From positions 744,001 to 808,000 of the forward strand of contig NZ_JBHRTR010000028.1 of the NCBI RefSeq assembly GCF_042646425.1: a stretch of DNA of 64,000 nucleotides. Direction: 5' to 3'. This DNA comes from Marinibaculum pumilum. Its GTDB lineage: Bacteria > Pseudomonadota > Alphaproteobacteria > Ferrovibrionales > Ferrovibrionaceae. A program made the position numbers and the translations under genes. Positions 23,778-32,200 of this stretch are shown piece by piece. Each line of letters opens with the position of its first letter. Position 1 is the first letter of the stretch. The notes beneath the pieces are model-generated. The model worked only from the letters and a program-made list of their open reading frames with translations. It was not told the origin of the DNA and ran no database searches.

Positions 23778-25581
23778 CTACGTCAACCTGTTCGGCGCAC
23801 CTGCCCAGCAGGCCCCCCTTGCCCCTGTGATCCCCGTACAGAGGATCGCGGCCCAAGCGCCTATGACACCCGCCGCAGGCGCCCTGCAGGGCCTCAGCAG
23901 CGCCGCAGGGTCCATCATCGCGGCATTGTCCGGCCAGAAGAAGGAACAGGCCAACCAGGCCGTGGTGGACGCCCTGATGCAAGCGCAGAAGGGATGGACG
24001 GCGCCGGATGACATCTACGCCGGGTCGCACCGCTCGCCGGAGCAGATCGCGGCTGATCCGAACACGCAGGCCATGCTGGGCGGTGTGGACGCGGAGCTTG
24101 CACGTGTGGCGGGGCGGATGGGGCAGCAGGCCCCGCAGCAGATCACGGCCGATCCTGGACAGCAGGGGGCGATGGCGCAGGGACAGCCCGGTGTGCCGCA
24201 GGCCGCGCCCATTCAGCCGGTGCAAGTTCAGCCTCTGACCGGCACCAGCGGGGGCGACACGCTTGTGCCGTCCCCGAACGATCTGGCCGAAGATCCGCAG
24301 GGCACGATGGGCGATTTCCGCCGGAACATGGCCGCGTATGAGACGCGCGACATTGGCAAGCTGAACCCGCTACAGGAGACGCGGCCGGGACAGATGATCG
24401 CGCAGGCATTCTCCGATCAGGCCCCCGCGGCACGGACCTCCTATCTCTCCCCGCCCATGCGCGACCAGGGGGCGAAGGTGGCGTCCGCGGGCGAGACGGC
24501 GCCGGGCACGACCGGCGTTCCCGCAGCCCTTGCCAGCCTCCAGCACAAGGCACAGGAGAACCCGGAACTGGCCTCCTATCTGCAAGGCCCGATGCAGAAC
24601 ATGCAACTGCTGCAGTTGCAGCAGCAGGAGGATGCGCGGTTGCGGAAGCAGGAGTTGCAGGACCGCTGGACCGCGCCCACCAGTGCGGAGCGGGAGGCGC
24701 AGCGGATGGGTCTGCAACCCGGCACGCAGGCTTGGAAGGACTACCTCGCCGGGAGTAAGCCGCAGACGAACGTCAACATCAATACCGGGGCGAGCGCGAA
24801 GGAGTTCAACGAGGCGGAGGGCAAGCGCCTGTCCGAGCAGTTCGGCAAGATCCAGGAAGGCGCTGGGGTCGCTGGCGACCAGCTGGGCAAAATCCAGCTG
24901 TTGCAGTCGATCAATGACAGGGCGGCGGCCGGGGCCACGGCCGATATCGAGGTGGCGTTCAAGAACGGCCTGTCGTCGATCTTCGGCAAGGATTACCTGT
25001 CGTCTCTCGGCATCGACACGGATACCTCGCTGGAAGGCATGTTCAAGAGCCTGTCCGTCGATTTGGCGATGGGGCAGCGGGTAGCCGGGACCGGCGCCAT
25101 GTCGGACAACGATTTCCGGCAGTTCCAGAACGTGGTCGGCGGCGGCCTGACGAACTCCCGAGAGGGCCGCGCCGCGGCTCTGGCATGGCTGGAGGCGGCG
25201 CAGGAGCGCAAGCTTCAGATGGCCGAAACCGCTTACGAGTACCTTGGCGATAACGGCGTCTTTGACGAGCGCGGCTTCTTGAAGGAATGGCGCGGCTATA
25301 TCCGGGACAACCCGCTGCTGACCGACGAGCAGTTGCAGGAGCTGCGGGGGCTGGCGAAAACGCGGCCGGCGGGGGCGGCAACGACAGAAACTGACCCAGC
25401 TGCCCTGCAGCGGCAACGGCAGGGCCAGACCGCCGCGGATATCCCGCCAATCGTCTTCAACCGTCCCGATGCAGCGGCGTCTTGGTTGAGCCAGCAAGAC
25501 CCGGCGTGGTTGGAGACGCTGGACCCGCAGACGATGCAGCGCATTCTGGACCAGGTGGACCGCGCCAATGGCAACCGTTGA
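23764..25581 (+). CDS. Putative internal virion protein, 605 aa
   Basis: Overlaps the S74 gene by 14 bases. The N-terminal ~330 residues are Pro/Gln/Ala-rich and disordered; the C-terminal ~250 are helical (FGKIQEGAGVAGDQLGKIQL; ISSIFGKDYLSSLGID-like stretch; AETAYEYLGDNGVFDERGF). In podovirus-like phages large helical proteins at this position are internal virion or ejection proteins. No lysozyme motif is seen. Assignment by place and composition. Confidence 0.6.
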   Translation: MAGINYVNLFGAPAQQAPLAPVIPVQRIAAQAPMTPAAGALQGLSSAAGSIIAALSGQKKEQANQAVVDALMQAQKGWTAPDDIYAGSHRSPEQIAADPNTQAMLGGVDAELARVAGRMGQQAPQQITADPGQQGAMAQGQPGVPQAAPIQPVQVQPLTGTSGGDTLVPSPNDLAEDPQGTMGDFRRNMAAYETRDIGKLNPLQETRPGQMIAQAFSDQAPAARTSYLSPPMRDQGAKVASAGETAPGTTGVPAALASLQHKAQENPELASYLQGPMQNMQLLQLQQQEDARLRKQELQDRWTAPTSAEREAQRMGLQPGTQAWKDYLAGSKPQTNVNINTGASAKEFNEAEGKRLSEQFGKIQEGAGVAGDQLGKIQLLQSINDRAAAGATADIEVAFKNGLSSIFGKDYLSSLGIDTDTSLEGMFKSLSVDLAMGQRVAGTGAMSDNDFRQFQNVVGGGLTNSREGRAAALAWLEAAQERKLQMAETAYEYLGDNGVFDERGFLKEWRGYIRDNPLLTDEQLQELRGLAKTRPAGAATTETDPAALQRQRQGQTAADIPPIVFNRPDAAASWLSQQDPAWLETLDPQTMQRILDQVDRANGNR

Positions 25582-27835
25582 AGACTTGCGCGCCGCGCTT
25601 GAACGAAAGCGCCAGCAGCCTCAACCGGCCCCGCAATCCGTTGGCGGCGCCATCATGTCGGCCGCAGAAGGCGTCGGGGACGCCATCGGCGGCGCCGCAG
25701 ATGCCACATGGGACTTCCTGACCGGCCAATCCGAGAAGGAATTCCAGGACGTGCCCGACGTGACGGACACGCTGTGGAAGATGCGCCTCCGGCAGATGAA
25801 CGAGAATGCCCGGAATTATCTCGCGGAACCCGCCAGGCCGGAAGAGAAAGGCGTCGCCAATGCCCTGTTGGGCACGACCTTTTCCCTGGAGCAGCCGGAG
25901 CGCGAGCAGGTCATCCGGCAGAACATGCCCGGCGCTGTGTTCGGCACGGACAGGCCATATGGCAACCCGATGGTGGCCTTCCCTGACCAACCGGGAGAAC
26001 CTATCGCCTACCTCAACCAGCCCGGCCTGTCGAACGCCGACGCGGCCAATCTCGGCGCGGGGGCATTGCTGGGCAATCCGATCGCTAAGGGGCTTGCCCC
26101 TGCGGTGAAGATGCTTGGCGGGGGATGGGTGCCCCGCATCCTCGGCGGCGGCGTTCTCGGCGGCGGCACTGAGGCTGGTATGACCGCGGCGGCAAACCAG
26201 CAAGGGGCGGAGACCGGATTCGACCCGGCACGCACTGGCACGGCGGCGGCGTTCGGCGCTGTTGGGGAGCCGGCCATGTCCGCTCTTACCGCCATGGGGC
26301 GGAAGCTGTATCGGATGATCCGCGGAAATCCGCAGATCGTGCAGAACGGCCAGTTGACCCCGGAAGGCGTCAGGGCGGCAATCGCTGCCGGCGTCCCTGA
26401 GGGGCAGGTCGATGCGGAGTTCGCGAAAGCATATGCCCGCCTGCGTGGAAAGCTGGAGACGCCGGAGCAGCGGGGCGTCTATGCGGAGGCGCAATCCTTG
26501 CCTGAGCCGGTTGATCTGACCCGCGGGCAGGTGACGCAGCGTGCCGCAGATCAGCGATATGAGAGTTCGCTGCGCAAGGGGGATTTCGGGCCGGAAGCTG
26601 CGGACGAAGCGGTTCAGTTTGCCGGCCGGCAGTCCGGGCAGCTTCAGCGCAATGTGGATCTGATCCGCAATCGGCTGTACGGCGCCGATGCGCCTGTGGA
26701 CGGCAACGATTTGTCCACGGTCGGCGGGCGGGTGCAGTCTCGGCTTGACGAGATCAACGCAACCCTGAAGGAGCGCGAGAACGAACTGTTCGACGTGGCG
26801 CGCGCGGCCAAGGCGTTCGTGCCGCAGGAGGACACGGCGCGGCTGTTCATGGGCGCCAGGGACGATCTGGTACAGGACTTCAACCTGCGGAACGTGCCCC
26901 AGGTTGGCAATCATCTCCGCGACCTCGGGGAGATCGTCACCAAGGCCGGGCGGGTGACGGGCGAAGAGCCTGCCGTGTTCTTCCGCGACCTTGAAGCATG
27001 GCGTCGACAGGTCACGACAACGGCGCGGACCAGTTCTGACCCGTCCATTCGCGCGGCCGCCTCGCGCCTGCGGGAGAGCTACGACAAATGGGCCGATCAG
27101 ATGGTGGACGAAGCCAAGCTGATTGGCGACCAGGACGCCGTCATGGCTTGGAAAGCGGCGCGCAATGCGACCCGTGAGCGGAAGGAGCTGTTCGAGGCCA
27201 AGGATCTTGTCCAGCAACTGAGCGACGGCACCTTGGACCCCGCCGCGGTCACACGGAAGTTGTTCGCGGCCTCGGCAACTTCCCTTGGTGGTCGCCGCCC
27301 GCGCATCGCTTCCGAGATGCGCAAGGTCCGTCGCCTACTCGGCCGCGACAGTGAGGAATGGCGGGCGGTGAAGGATGAAGCCTTCCTGCGGTTTGTCCGC
27401 GCCGGCACCAACACATCCGACAACCGGACCTATGAATTCTCGGGCGTGAAGTTCGGGAAGGCGTGGAATCAAGCCCTGCAGGACAATCCGGAGATGATGG
27501 GAGTTCTGTTCACGCCGGACGAGAAAATGCTGATCGCCAAGTTCGGGCGGGTGATGGATCGGGTGACACGGACGGTGGAAGGCGGGGCAAACTACTCCAA
27601 TACGGGTCACACCAACCTCGACACTCTGACCCGGGCACTGGCCGCGCTTGGCATAGGGGAGAACATGGTGGGGCGCATCCTCGGCGCCTTCCGGCCGACT
27701 GCGCAACTTCTTGCCCGACCGGGGGCGAGGGGGCGGCTACAAGCGATCCCTGCGACCCCGACGCCGTTTGGCCCTGGCGGGATCTATGGAGGCGTCGGTG
27801 GGCCGCCCCTCCTGGATTCCGTCATCTCTGACTAG
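25568..27835 (+). CDS. Putative internal virion/ejection protein, 755 aa
   Basis: Overlaps the previous gene by 14 bases. A Gly/Ala-rich possibly membrane-active region (LGAGALLGNPIAKGLAPAVK; ILGGGVLGGGTEAGMTAAAN) at ~160-235 is followed by long charged helices to the C-terminus. This combination fits proteins ejected with DNA to form the trans-envelope channel. No catalytic motif recognised. The last 99 bases overlap a minus-strand gene. Confidence 0.6.
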   Translation: MATVEDLRAALERKRQQPQPAPQSVGGAIMSAAEGVGDAIGGAADATWDFLTGQSEKEFQDVPDVTDTLWKMRLRQMNENARNYLAEPARPEEKGVANALLGTTFSLEQPEREQVIRQNMPGAVFGTDRPYGNPMVAFPDQPGEPIAYLNQPGLSNADAANLGAGALLGNPIAKGLAPAVKMLGGGWVPRILGGGVLGGGTEAGMTAAANQQGAETGFDPARTGTAAAFGAVGEPAMSALTAMGRKLYRMIRGNPQIVQNGQLTPEGVRAAIAAGVPEGQVDAEFAKAYARLRGKLETPEQRGVYAEAQSLPEPVDLTRGQVTQRAADQRYESSLRKGDFGPEAADEAVQFAGRQSGQLQRNVDLIRNRLYGADAPVDGNDLSTVGGRVQSRLDEINATLKERENELFDVARAAKAFVPQEDTARLFMGARDDLVQDFNLRNVPQVGNHLRDLGEIVTKAGRVTGEEPAVFFRDLEAWRRQVTTTARTSSDPSIRAAASRLRESYDKWADQMVDEAKLIGDQDAVMAWKAARNATRERKELFEAKDLVQQLSDGTLDPAAVTRKLFAASATSLGGRRPRIASEMRKVRRLLGRDSEEWRAVKDEAFLRFVRAGTNTSDNRTYEFSGVKFGKAWNQALQDNPEMMGVLFTPDEKMLIAKFGRVMDRVTRTVEGGANYSNTGHTNLDTLTRALAALGIGENMVGRILGAFRPTAQLLARPGARGRLQAIPATPTPFGPGGIYGGVGGPPLLDSVISD

Positions 27836-28036
27836 CCAGAAGCGATCCGGGTTGTCGATCATATGCATGATGTCCACGCCGTAGTGGAGCCGAAGAAAGC
27901 CCCAGAACAGGCCCATTCCAAAGATCCCGCCAACGGCGAACCCGACGCCCCAATAGTAGAAACCGAAGATCATGAAGCCGGCACCGCCGATGACGACGGC
28001 TCCTGCAACGAGGGCGGCTAGGATCTTCCTGAACAT
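27737..28036 (-). CDS. Antisense membrane protein within the late region, 99 aa
   Basis: The product begins MFRKILAALVAGAVVIGGAG and has two membrane segments (~5-28 and ~31-52), then a soluble tail (HYGVDIMHMIDNPDRFWLVR). Its final third is antisense to the end of the preceding late gene. It is the only leftward gene between 8.7 and 31.4 kb and has no strong ribosome site. It could be a moron expressed in the lysogen, such as superinfection exclusion (inference), or be non-functional. Confidence 0.45.
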   Translation of the reverse strand: MFRKILAALVAGAVVIGGAGFMIFGFYYWGVGFAVGGIFGMGLFWGFLRLHYGVDIMHMIDNPDRFWLVRDDGIQEGRPTDASIDPARAKRRRGRRDRL

Positions 28037-28070
28037 CGCTTAAAGGTGGCATCCGCCATCACGCAACGCA

Positions 28071-28093
28071 AGCCGCATCCGTGCGGCTTTTTT
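28071..28093 (+). terminator. Intrinsic terminator before tail-fibre genes
   Basis: AGCCGCA (28071-28077) pairs with TGCGGCT (28082-28088) around a 4-nt loop, followed by T6 and CGT. It is intergenic, 17 bases before the fibre gene start. Confidence 0.75.
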
Positions 28094-28109
28094 CGTTGGA
28101 GAACAGCCC

Positions 28110-28778
28110 ATGCCCCGTGACGGCTCCGGCAACTACAGTCTCCCATACGATTGGGAGGCCGACCGGGACAACAACATCAAGATCCGGGCTGACCGGATGA
28201 TGGCACAGCAGGAGGATATCGGGACGGCCCTTACCGGCTCGATGCCTCGCGATGGTCAGGCGGCGGCGACTGGCGTCCAGAACATGGGCGGGTTCCGGGT
28301 TTCCAACGTCGGCTCAGCTACGTCGGCGACCGACGCGCTGAACCGGCAGACAGCGGATGGGCGCTACAGCCAGCGGCCGGGCAGCACCACGGACAACCAG
28401 CTTGTGCGGTTCGACGGCACCTCCGGCACGCTGCAGGGGACCGGGATCACGGTCAACGACAGCGACCAGGTGAGCGGCGCGAAGTCGGGTGGCGCTGACT
28501 ATACCGGCACGTCGAACAGCATGGTCGCCGCCGATATCGGCTGTGCGGTGACGGTCAGCAATGGCAGCGCGAATACGTTCTCGCTGCTGGCCGCTGCCAC
28601 CGCCGGCCGGTGTACGGTGCTTGTCGTCCAGACGGGGGCCGGACAGACCACCGTCGATGTGTCCGGCGGCGGCACCCTGAACGCCCCAAATGGCGCGAAA
28701 ATCAGCCAGCAGCACGGCATGGCCACCTGCTTCTGCAACGGAACGGCGTGGTGGATCGGCGGGGATGTGACCTCATGA
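28110..28778 (+). CDS. Tail fibre-like protein, 222 aa
   Basis: N-terminal PRDGSGNYSLPYDWEADRDN is the virion-attachment type start common to tail fibres of podovirus-like phages. NMGGFRVSNVGSATSATDAL and ADGRYSQRPGSTT are beta-helical shaft repeats, and the C-terminus is beta-rich. It is coupled to the Gly-rich gene, suggesting they form one receptor-binding complex. Confidence 0.75.
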   Translation: MPRDGSGNYSLPYDWEADRDNNIKIRADRMMAQQEDIGTALTGSMPRDGQAAATGVQNMGGFRVSNVGSATSATDALNRQTADGRYSQRPGSTTDNQLVRFDGTSGTLQGTGITVNDSDQVSGAKSGGADYTGTSNSMVAADIGCAVTVSNGSANTFSLLAAATAGRCTVLVVQTGAGQTTVDVSGGGTLNAPNGAKISQQHGMATCFCNGTAWWIGGDVTS

Positions 28779-29761
28779 CCGCATTGCCGATGGGCCTGTT
28801 GCTGGAAGCCGCCCGGCGGCTGGCGGCGCCCGCCCACGCCAAGCCGGGGCACAACGGCGGCCCCGCGCTGGACGATGACGCTCCGTGCAAATATCGCCTG
28901 ACGCCGGAGGAACTGCGCGCAACTTTCCCCGAGCTGGACATGCTCGGGCTCATGGCGATGGTGACGCCGGGGTCGGCGTTCACGCCTGTCTCTGATGTCT
29001 ACACTACACCAGGGGCAGGCAGCGACAGCATCCCATCGGGTGCGACCCAATATGCCGCGATGGCGATTGGCGGCGGTGGCGGCGGTGGCGGCAACGGCGG
29101 GTCTGGCGGCGGCGGCGGCGAGGCGCGGTTGCAATCCACGGCTGCCATCGGGTCATCGATCTCATCCACCTTCAATTACACTGTGGGGGCCGGCGGCGCC
29201 GGTCGGGCCGGTGGTGTCGGCGGCAACGGCGCGACCGGCGGCAGCACGACTGTATTCACCGGAGATTCGGCCCAGATCGTAGCCATTGGCGGGTCCGGCG
29301 GCCCCGGCGATGGCGGCGGCGGCGCAGGCGGGGCAGGCGGCACTGGCGGGTCCGGCGGCGACACGGCCAGGACCGGCGGCCAGGGCGGCACATGTGCATC
29401 CGCGGAGGCTGCCGGCGGCGGGGGCAGTGCAGGGGCCGGCGGCAACGGATCGGCGGGCGGCAATGCCTCCGCCAATGCATCCGGCATGTATGCCTCGGGC
29501 GGTGGCGGTGGTGGCGCGGGTGCTGATACTGCCCTGTCCGGCACCGGCGGCGGCGGTGGCGGCGCGGCCTCGTCGTCTACGCCCGGCACCGGAGGGGCTG
29601 CTGGGTCCAATGGCGGCTCGGCGGGCGCTGCTGGAACATCCGGCGGCGGCGCGACGGGCGGCGCAGGTGGCAACTACGGTGGCGGTGGTGGCGGTGGCGC
29701 GGCGAGCCTCGGTGATGGTGGCGCCGGGGCCGGCGGCTGCATCGTGATATCCTGGACTTGA
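28775..29761 (+). CDS. Glycine-rich tail adhesin-like protein, 328 aa
   Basis: Residues 1-95 are a non-repetitive head with KPGHNGGPALDDD, a GHNGGP-type motif common in alphaproteobacterial phage proteins. Residues ~98-320 are dominated by long Gly runs (often GGxGG) ending in GCIVISWT, the closing strand seen in Gly-rich tip proteins. Such domains build polyglycine-II sandwiches that carry receptor loops in T-even gp38-type adhesins. Overlaps the fibre gene by four bases. Confidence 0.7.
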   Translation: MTALPMGLLLEAARRLAAPAHAKPGHNGGPALDDDAPCKYRLTPEELRATFPELDMLGLMAMVTPGSAFTPVSDVYTTPGAGSDSIPSGATQYAAMAIGGGGGGGGNGGSGGGGGEARLQSTAAIGSSISSTFNYTVGAGGAGRAGGVGGNGATGGSTTVFTGDSAQIVAIGGSGGPGDGGGGAGGAGGTGGSGGDTARTGGQGGTCASAEAAGGGGSAGAGGNGSAGGNASANASGMYASGGGGGGAGADTALSGTGGGGGGAASSSTPGTGGAAGSNGGSAGAAGTSGGGATGGAGGNYGGGGGGGAASLGDGGAGAGGCIVISWT

Positions 29762-29764
29762 CCA

Positions 29765-30178
29765 ATGCCCCGCCAGCGCCTCGCCATCCGCCAGATCCAG
29801 GACGACACCTTGGAGGCCGGGCAGGAGATCGTCAGCTTGGCCAGCCTGGCCGCGCAGCAGGCGGTCTTGCTCACCCAACAGGCGGCCCTGGTGGCGCAGA
29901 TCGACGCAGCGTGGGACATCCTGACCGACTGGCGCGCGTCCGCGATCATGGTCCTGGACGGACACGATACCCGGCTGGACAGCCTCGAATCCTCCGCGCT
30001 CGCCTTCGACGGGCGGGTGGATGCGCTGGAGGCGGACTTGGCAACGCTGACGCAGCAGGCAACAGCAGCGCTGACATCGCAGGCCGGCCGCATCTCGGCA
30101 CTGGAGACATGGCGCACGCAAGCGACTGCGGCCGTGCAGGCGCTGGCCGCGCGCGTGACGGCGCTTGAAAATCAGTAA
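29765..30178 (+). CDS. Coiled-coil tail accessory protein, 137 aa
   Basis: Almost entirely heptad-like helix (LASLAAQQAVLLTQQAALVA; HDTRLDSLESSALAFDGRVD; AGRISALETWRTQATAAVQA), suggesting a trimeric or dimeric coiled coil. It follows the adhesin by three bases, so it may be a fibre neck or assembly chaperone. No globular domain. Confidence 0.65.
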   Translation: MPRQRLAIRQIQDDTLEAGQEIVSLASLAAQQAVLLTQQAALVAQIDAAWDILTDWRASAIMVLDGHDTRLDSLESSALAFDGRVDALEADLATLTQQATAALTSQAGRISALETWRTQATAAVQALAARVTALENQ

Positions 30179-30247
30179 TCCGCAGCCGGCCCCGAGGCTC
30201 GCACACCTCGGGACCGACCTAACCACCAACCCCACACGGAGGGGCCA

Positions 30248-30325
30248 ATGGCTGATACCAGCGTAACCGGAGGCGGACGGGCTGTCCTGCCGAATCTGCG
30301 CCCGGCATTTCGGGGACCCCAATGA
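30248..30325 (+). CDS. Possible 25-aa ORF preceding holin
   Basis: ATG with a GGAGGGG site, ending by overlap with the holin start (ATGA at 30322). The product MADTSVTGGGRAVLPNLRPA... is too short to classify. It may be a coupling leader that sets holin translation. Confidence 0.35.
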   Translation: MADTSVTGGGRAVLPNLRPAFRGPQ

Positions 30326-30588
30326 CTGAGGATCATGAGGCGAGGCAGATGGCGTCAGCAGCACGACAGCAGATCCAATCCCATGAGGAGCGGTGCGCGG
30401 AGCGCTGGACCGAAGCGCGGGACCAGCTCAAGACGCTCAACGGCCGGTGGTGGTGGCTGCTGACCTCGATCATTGCTGCCGGCTCCACGATCGCCGGGGG
30501 CTTTTTCGTGCTGTGGCAGGATCTGCAGCAAACCCTTGCCACAATCCAGGTGACGCTTGCCCTGCTGCAGCGGGCGACGGGGGGGTGA
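30322..30588 (+). CDS. Holin-like protein, 88 aa
   Basis: A charged N-terminal helix (residues 1-38) is followed by one hydrophobic segment (WWWLLTSIIAAGSTIAGGFF, ~42-65) and a short amphipathic helix. This resembles XhlA/class III-type holins that trigger lysis by membrane lesions. It directly precedes the endolysin, with overlapping stop and start. Confidence 0.75.
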   Translation: MTEDHEARQMASAARQQIQSHEERCAERWTEARDQLKTLNGRWWWLLTSIIAAGSTIAGGFFVLWQDLQQTLATIQVTLALLQRATGG

Positions 30589-30998
30589 TGATGATCCTGC
30601 GCTCAGAGTATGCGCGCCCGCATTTCCGCTGGGACGAACTGCGCTGCCGGGGCTGCAACGGGTCTTGCAGCTACTCCGTGGACGGGAAGCCGCTCGCCAA
30701 CCCGACCGAGCGGTCGCTGGACAAGCTGGAAGCCCTCCGCGTGGCTCTGGGTGTGCCCCTGCACCTCAACTCCGCCAGCCGGTGCCCGCTCCACAATGCC
30801 CGCGTCGGGGGTGCGCCCCTGAGCCAGCACCGGGCTACCAGCACCCTGCAGTCAACGGCCTTCGACATCATGCTGACCAAGGGTATCGACAAGTGGGAAC
30901 TGATCCGGGCGGCCGAGGAAGTCGGCTTCGGCGGGATCGGGGTCAACTACCGCAGCTTCGTCCATGTGGATGATCGCGGGCACAAGGCGAGGTGGTGA
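30588..30998 (+). CDS. Endolysin, M15A-type peptidase, 136 aa
   Basis: Zinc peptidase predicted to cut peptidoglycan cross-bridges. The family's metal ligands are visible as H81 (PLSQHRA), D93 (STAFDIM) and H126 (SFVHVDD), with R65 in the SASRCPLHN loop. Single catalytic domain, no signal peptide, so release depends on the holin. Start could be ATG 30588 or 30591. Confidence 0.85.
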   Translation: MMILRSEYARPHFRWDELRCRGCNGSCSYSVDGKPLANPTERSLDKLEALRVALGVPLHLNSASRCPLHNARVGGAPLSQHRATSTLQSTAFDIMLTKGIDKWELIRAAEEVGFGGIGVNYRSFVHVDDRGHKARW

Positions 30999-30999
30999 C

Positions 31000-31458
31000 A
31001 TGCTCGAAATGCTATTCTCTGCCCTGTTCGGCGGCGCTACCGGACTGATCGGGACCGTCATCGGCAAGGTCTTCGGCTGGCTGGAATTGCGCGAGAAGCG
31101 CAAGAACATGGTCATCGAGCAGGCCCATGAACTGGCGCTGTTCGACCGGCAGGCGAGCTTGCGTCGCTCCGAGATGGAGAACGAGGCCGCGATTGCCGAC
31201 ACTGCCGCCTGGCAGGCCGGGAGGGTGGAGAGCTACCGGCACGACATGGCGGCCGGGGAAACGTACAAGTGGGTGGCGTCCATCATCCGGCTTACCCGCC
31301 CGGTGCTGACCCTGCTGCTGATCGGCCTGACCGCCTACGTCTTCATCCGGGTCGGGGATCTCGGCATACAGGCGGACATCACCGCGCAGATCGTCTATCT
31401 GGCCTCTATGGCTGTCGCGTGGTGGTTCGGGGACCGGGCGCCACAGCAGAGGCGCTAG
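31000..31458 (+). CDS. Lysis-cassette membrane protein, 152 aa
   Basis: The N-terminal hydrophobic segment (LFSALFGGATGLIGTVIGKV) is followed by a charged helical region (~30-95) and two more membrane spans (LTRPVLTLLLIGLTAYVF; IVYLASMAVAWWF). Proteins of this shape commonly follow endolysins in podovirus-like phages; it may be a second holin or spanin-like factor. It is the last rightward gene of the prophage. Confidence 0.65.
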   Translation: MLEMLFSALFGGATGLIGTVIGKVFGWLELREKRKNMVIEQAHELALFDRQASLRRSEMENEAAIADTAAWQAGRVESYRHDMAAGETYKWVASIIRLTRPVLTLLLIGLTAYVFIRVGDLGIQADITAQIVYLASMAVAWWFGDRAPQQRR

Positions 31459-31594
31459 GCTCCATCAGGTGGTCAAGATTCGGGTAGTCGTCGGGGATGG
31501 CGAAGTTCTCCAGCGCGGTGCGGGCGCTGGCCGGCAATTCGGTGACCAGCAGCCGTTTCCGCAGATCTGGTCCCTTGGGTCCGTCGAATTCCAT
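31406..31594 (-). CDS. Phage accessory hypothetical protein, 62 aa
   Basis: Starts MEFDGPKGPDLRKRLLVTEL and is soluble; last gene of the leftward accessory operon. Its 3' end is antisense to the last 53 bases of the lysis gene, so the two operons converge here without a visible terminator between them. Its leader contains the 16-bp sequence repeated upstream of the next gene. Function unknown. Confidence 0.55.
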   Translation of the reverse strand: MEFDGPKGPDLRKRLLVTELPASARTALENFAIPDDYPNLDHLMEPSASAVAPGPRTTTRQP

Positions 31595-31603
31595 CACCCT
31601 ATC

Positions 31604-31619
31604 CTCTGAGGTAGACCGC
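31604..31619 (-). repeat. 16-bp leader repeat, copy 1
   Basis: CTCTGAGGTAGACCGC on the plus strand, identical at 31875-31890. On the minus strand both copies end just upstream of a small-gene start and supply part of its purine-rich ribosome site. Confidence 0.7.
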
Positions 31620-31622
31620 TGG

Positions 31623-31865
31623 TCAGACCGGCCGCAGCGGCAAGTCATCCAGGCACAGGAAGCCGACGCAGTGGGCCGCGACTCCGCCGTCAGTGTGCTC
31701 GGGGAACTCCCAATGCGGGAAGAACGTCACATCCCGGACGGCCTCTCCCTTCGGCGTGATCCGGTAGGCCATGCGGGATGCATCGTATTCGAGCAGGCCG
31801 AGTTCGTGCGCCTGACGAAAGGCGTAGCGCATGTGCCAAGGAGCGTCGAGATCCAGCGTGTACAT
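31623..31865 (-). CDS. Phage accessory hypothetical protein, 80 aa
   Basis: Starts at 31865 with an AGAGAGG site. The product (MYTLDLDAPWHMRYAFRQAH... ITPKGEAVRD) looks like a small winged-helix-type domain, with the TPKGEA turn typical of such folds; this is a pattern judgement only. It lies immediately downstream of the leftward promoter at 32115-32143. Confidence 0.6.
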   Translation of the reverse strand: MYTLDLDAPWHMRYAFRQAHELGLLEYDASRMAYRITPKGEAVRDVTFFPHWEFPEHTDGGVAAHCVGFLCLDDLPLRPV

Positions 31866-31874
31866 CCGTTGCCT

Positions 31875-31890
31875 CTCTGAGGTAGACCGC
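31875..31890 (-). repeat. 16-bp leader repeat, copy 2
   Basis: Identical to 31604-31619. It ends ten bases upstream of the ATG at 31865. Confidence 0.7.
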
Positions 31891-32114
31891 CCCGGCACCG
31901 TTGCCAGTACCGGGGTGGTCCGTGTCGCCGGGATTGCACATCGTATCCGACGATGCCCCGGACAGGATTGATGCAGGCGGGCCGGGCGTTACTCCGGCTA
32001 CGTTCCATGCGAGAGGCAATACATTTCTGCAAGCCCGCACTCCGCGACGGCTAGGCCACATGAAACATCCCGCCGACTGGCGCTTCCACTTTCAGCGCCG
32101 CCGCCTGCCCTCAC

Positions 32115-32143
32115 AATATACCAAGCCCTTGACTCCAAAGCAA
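32115..32143 (-). promoter_or_regulatory. Leftward promoter for the 31865 and 31594 genes
   Basis: On the minus strand -35 TTGCTT (32143-32138), exact 17-bp spacer, -10 TATATT (32120-32115). Predicted start ~32108, giving a ~240-base leader that includes the CCCCGG hairpin. Confidence 0.55.
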
Positions 32144-32157
32144 GAATCGGGGATGAT
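32129..32157 (+). promoter_or_regulatory. Weak rightward promoter upstream of the ribozyme
   Basis: -35 TTGACT (32129-32134), 17-bp spacer, -10 GATGAT (32152-32157, four of six consensus bases). It overlaps the leftward promoter. If used, transcripts would start ~32164, about 40 bases before the hammerhead. Confidence 0.3.
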
Positions 32158-32200
32158 GATCGTCCGTGGGTCTCCCAGCACCCCTGACATGGAGACATCT

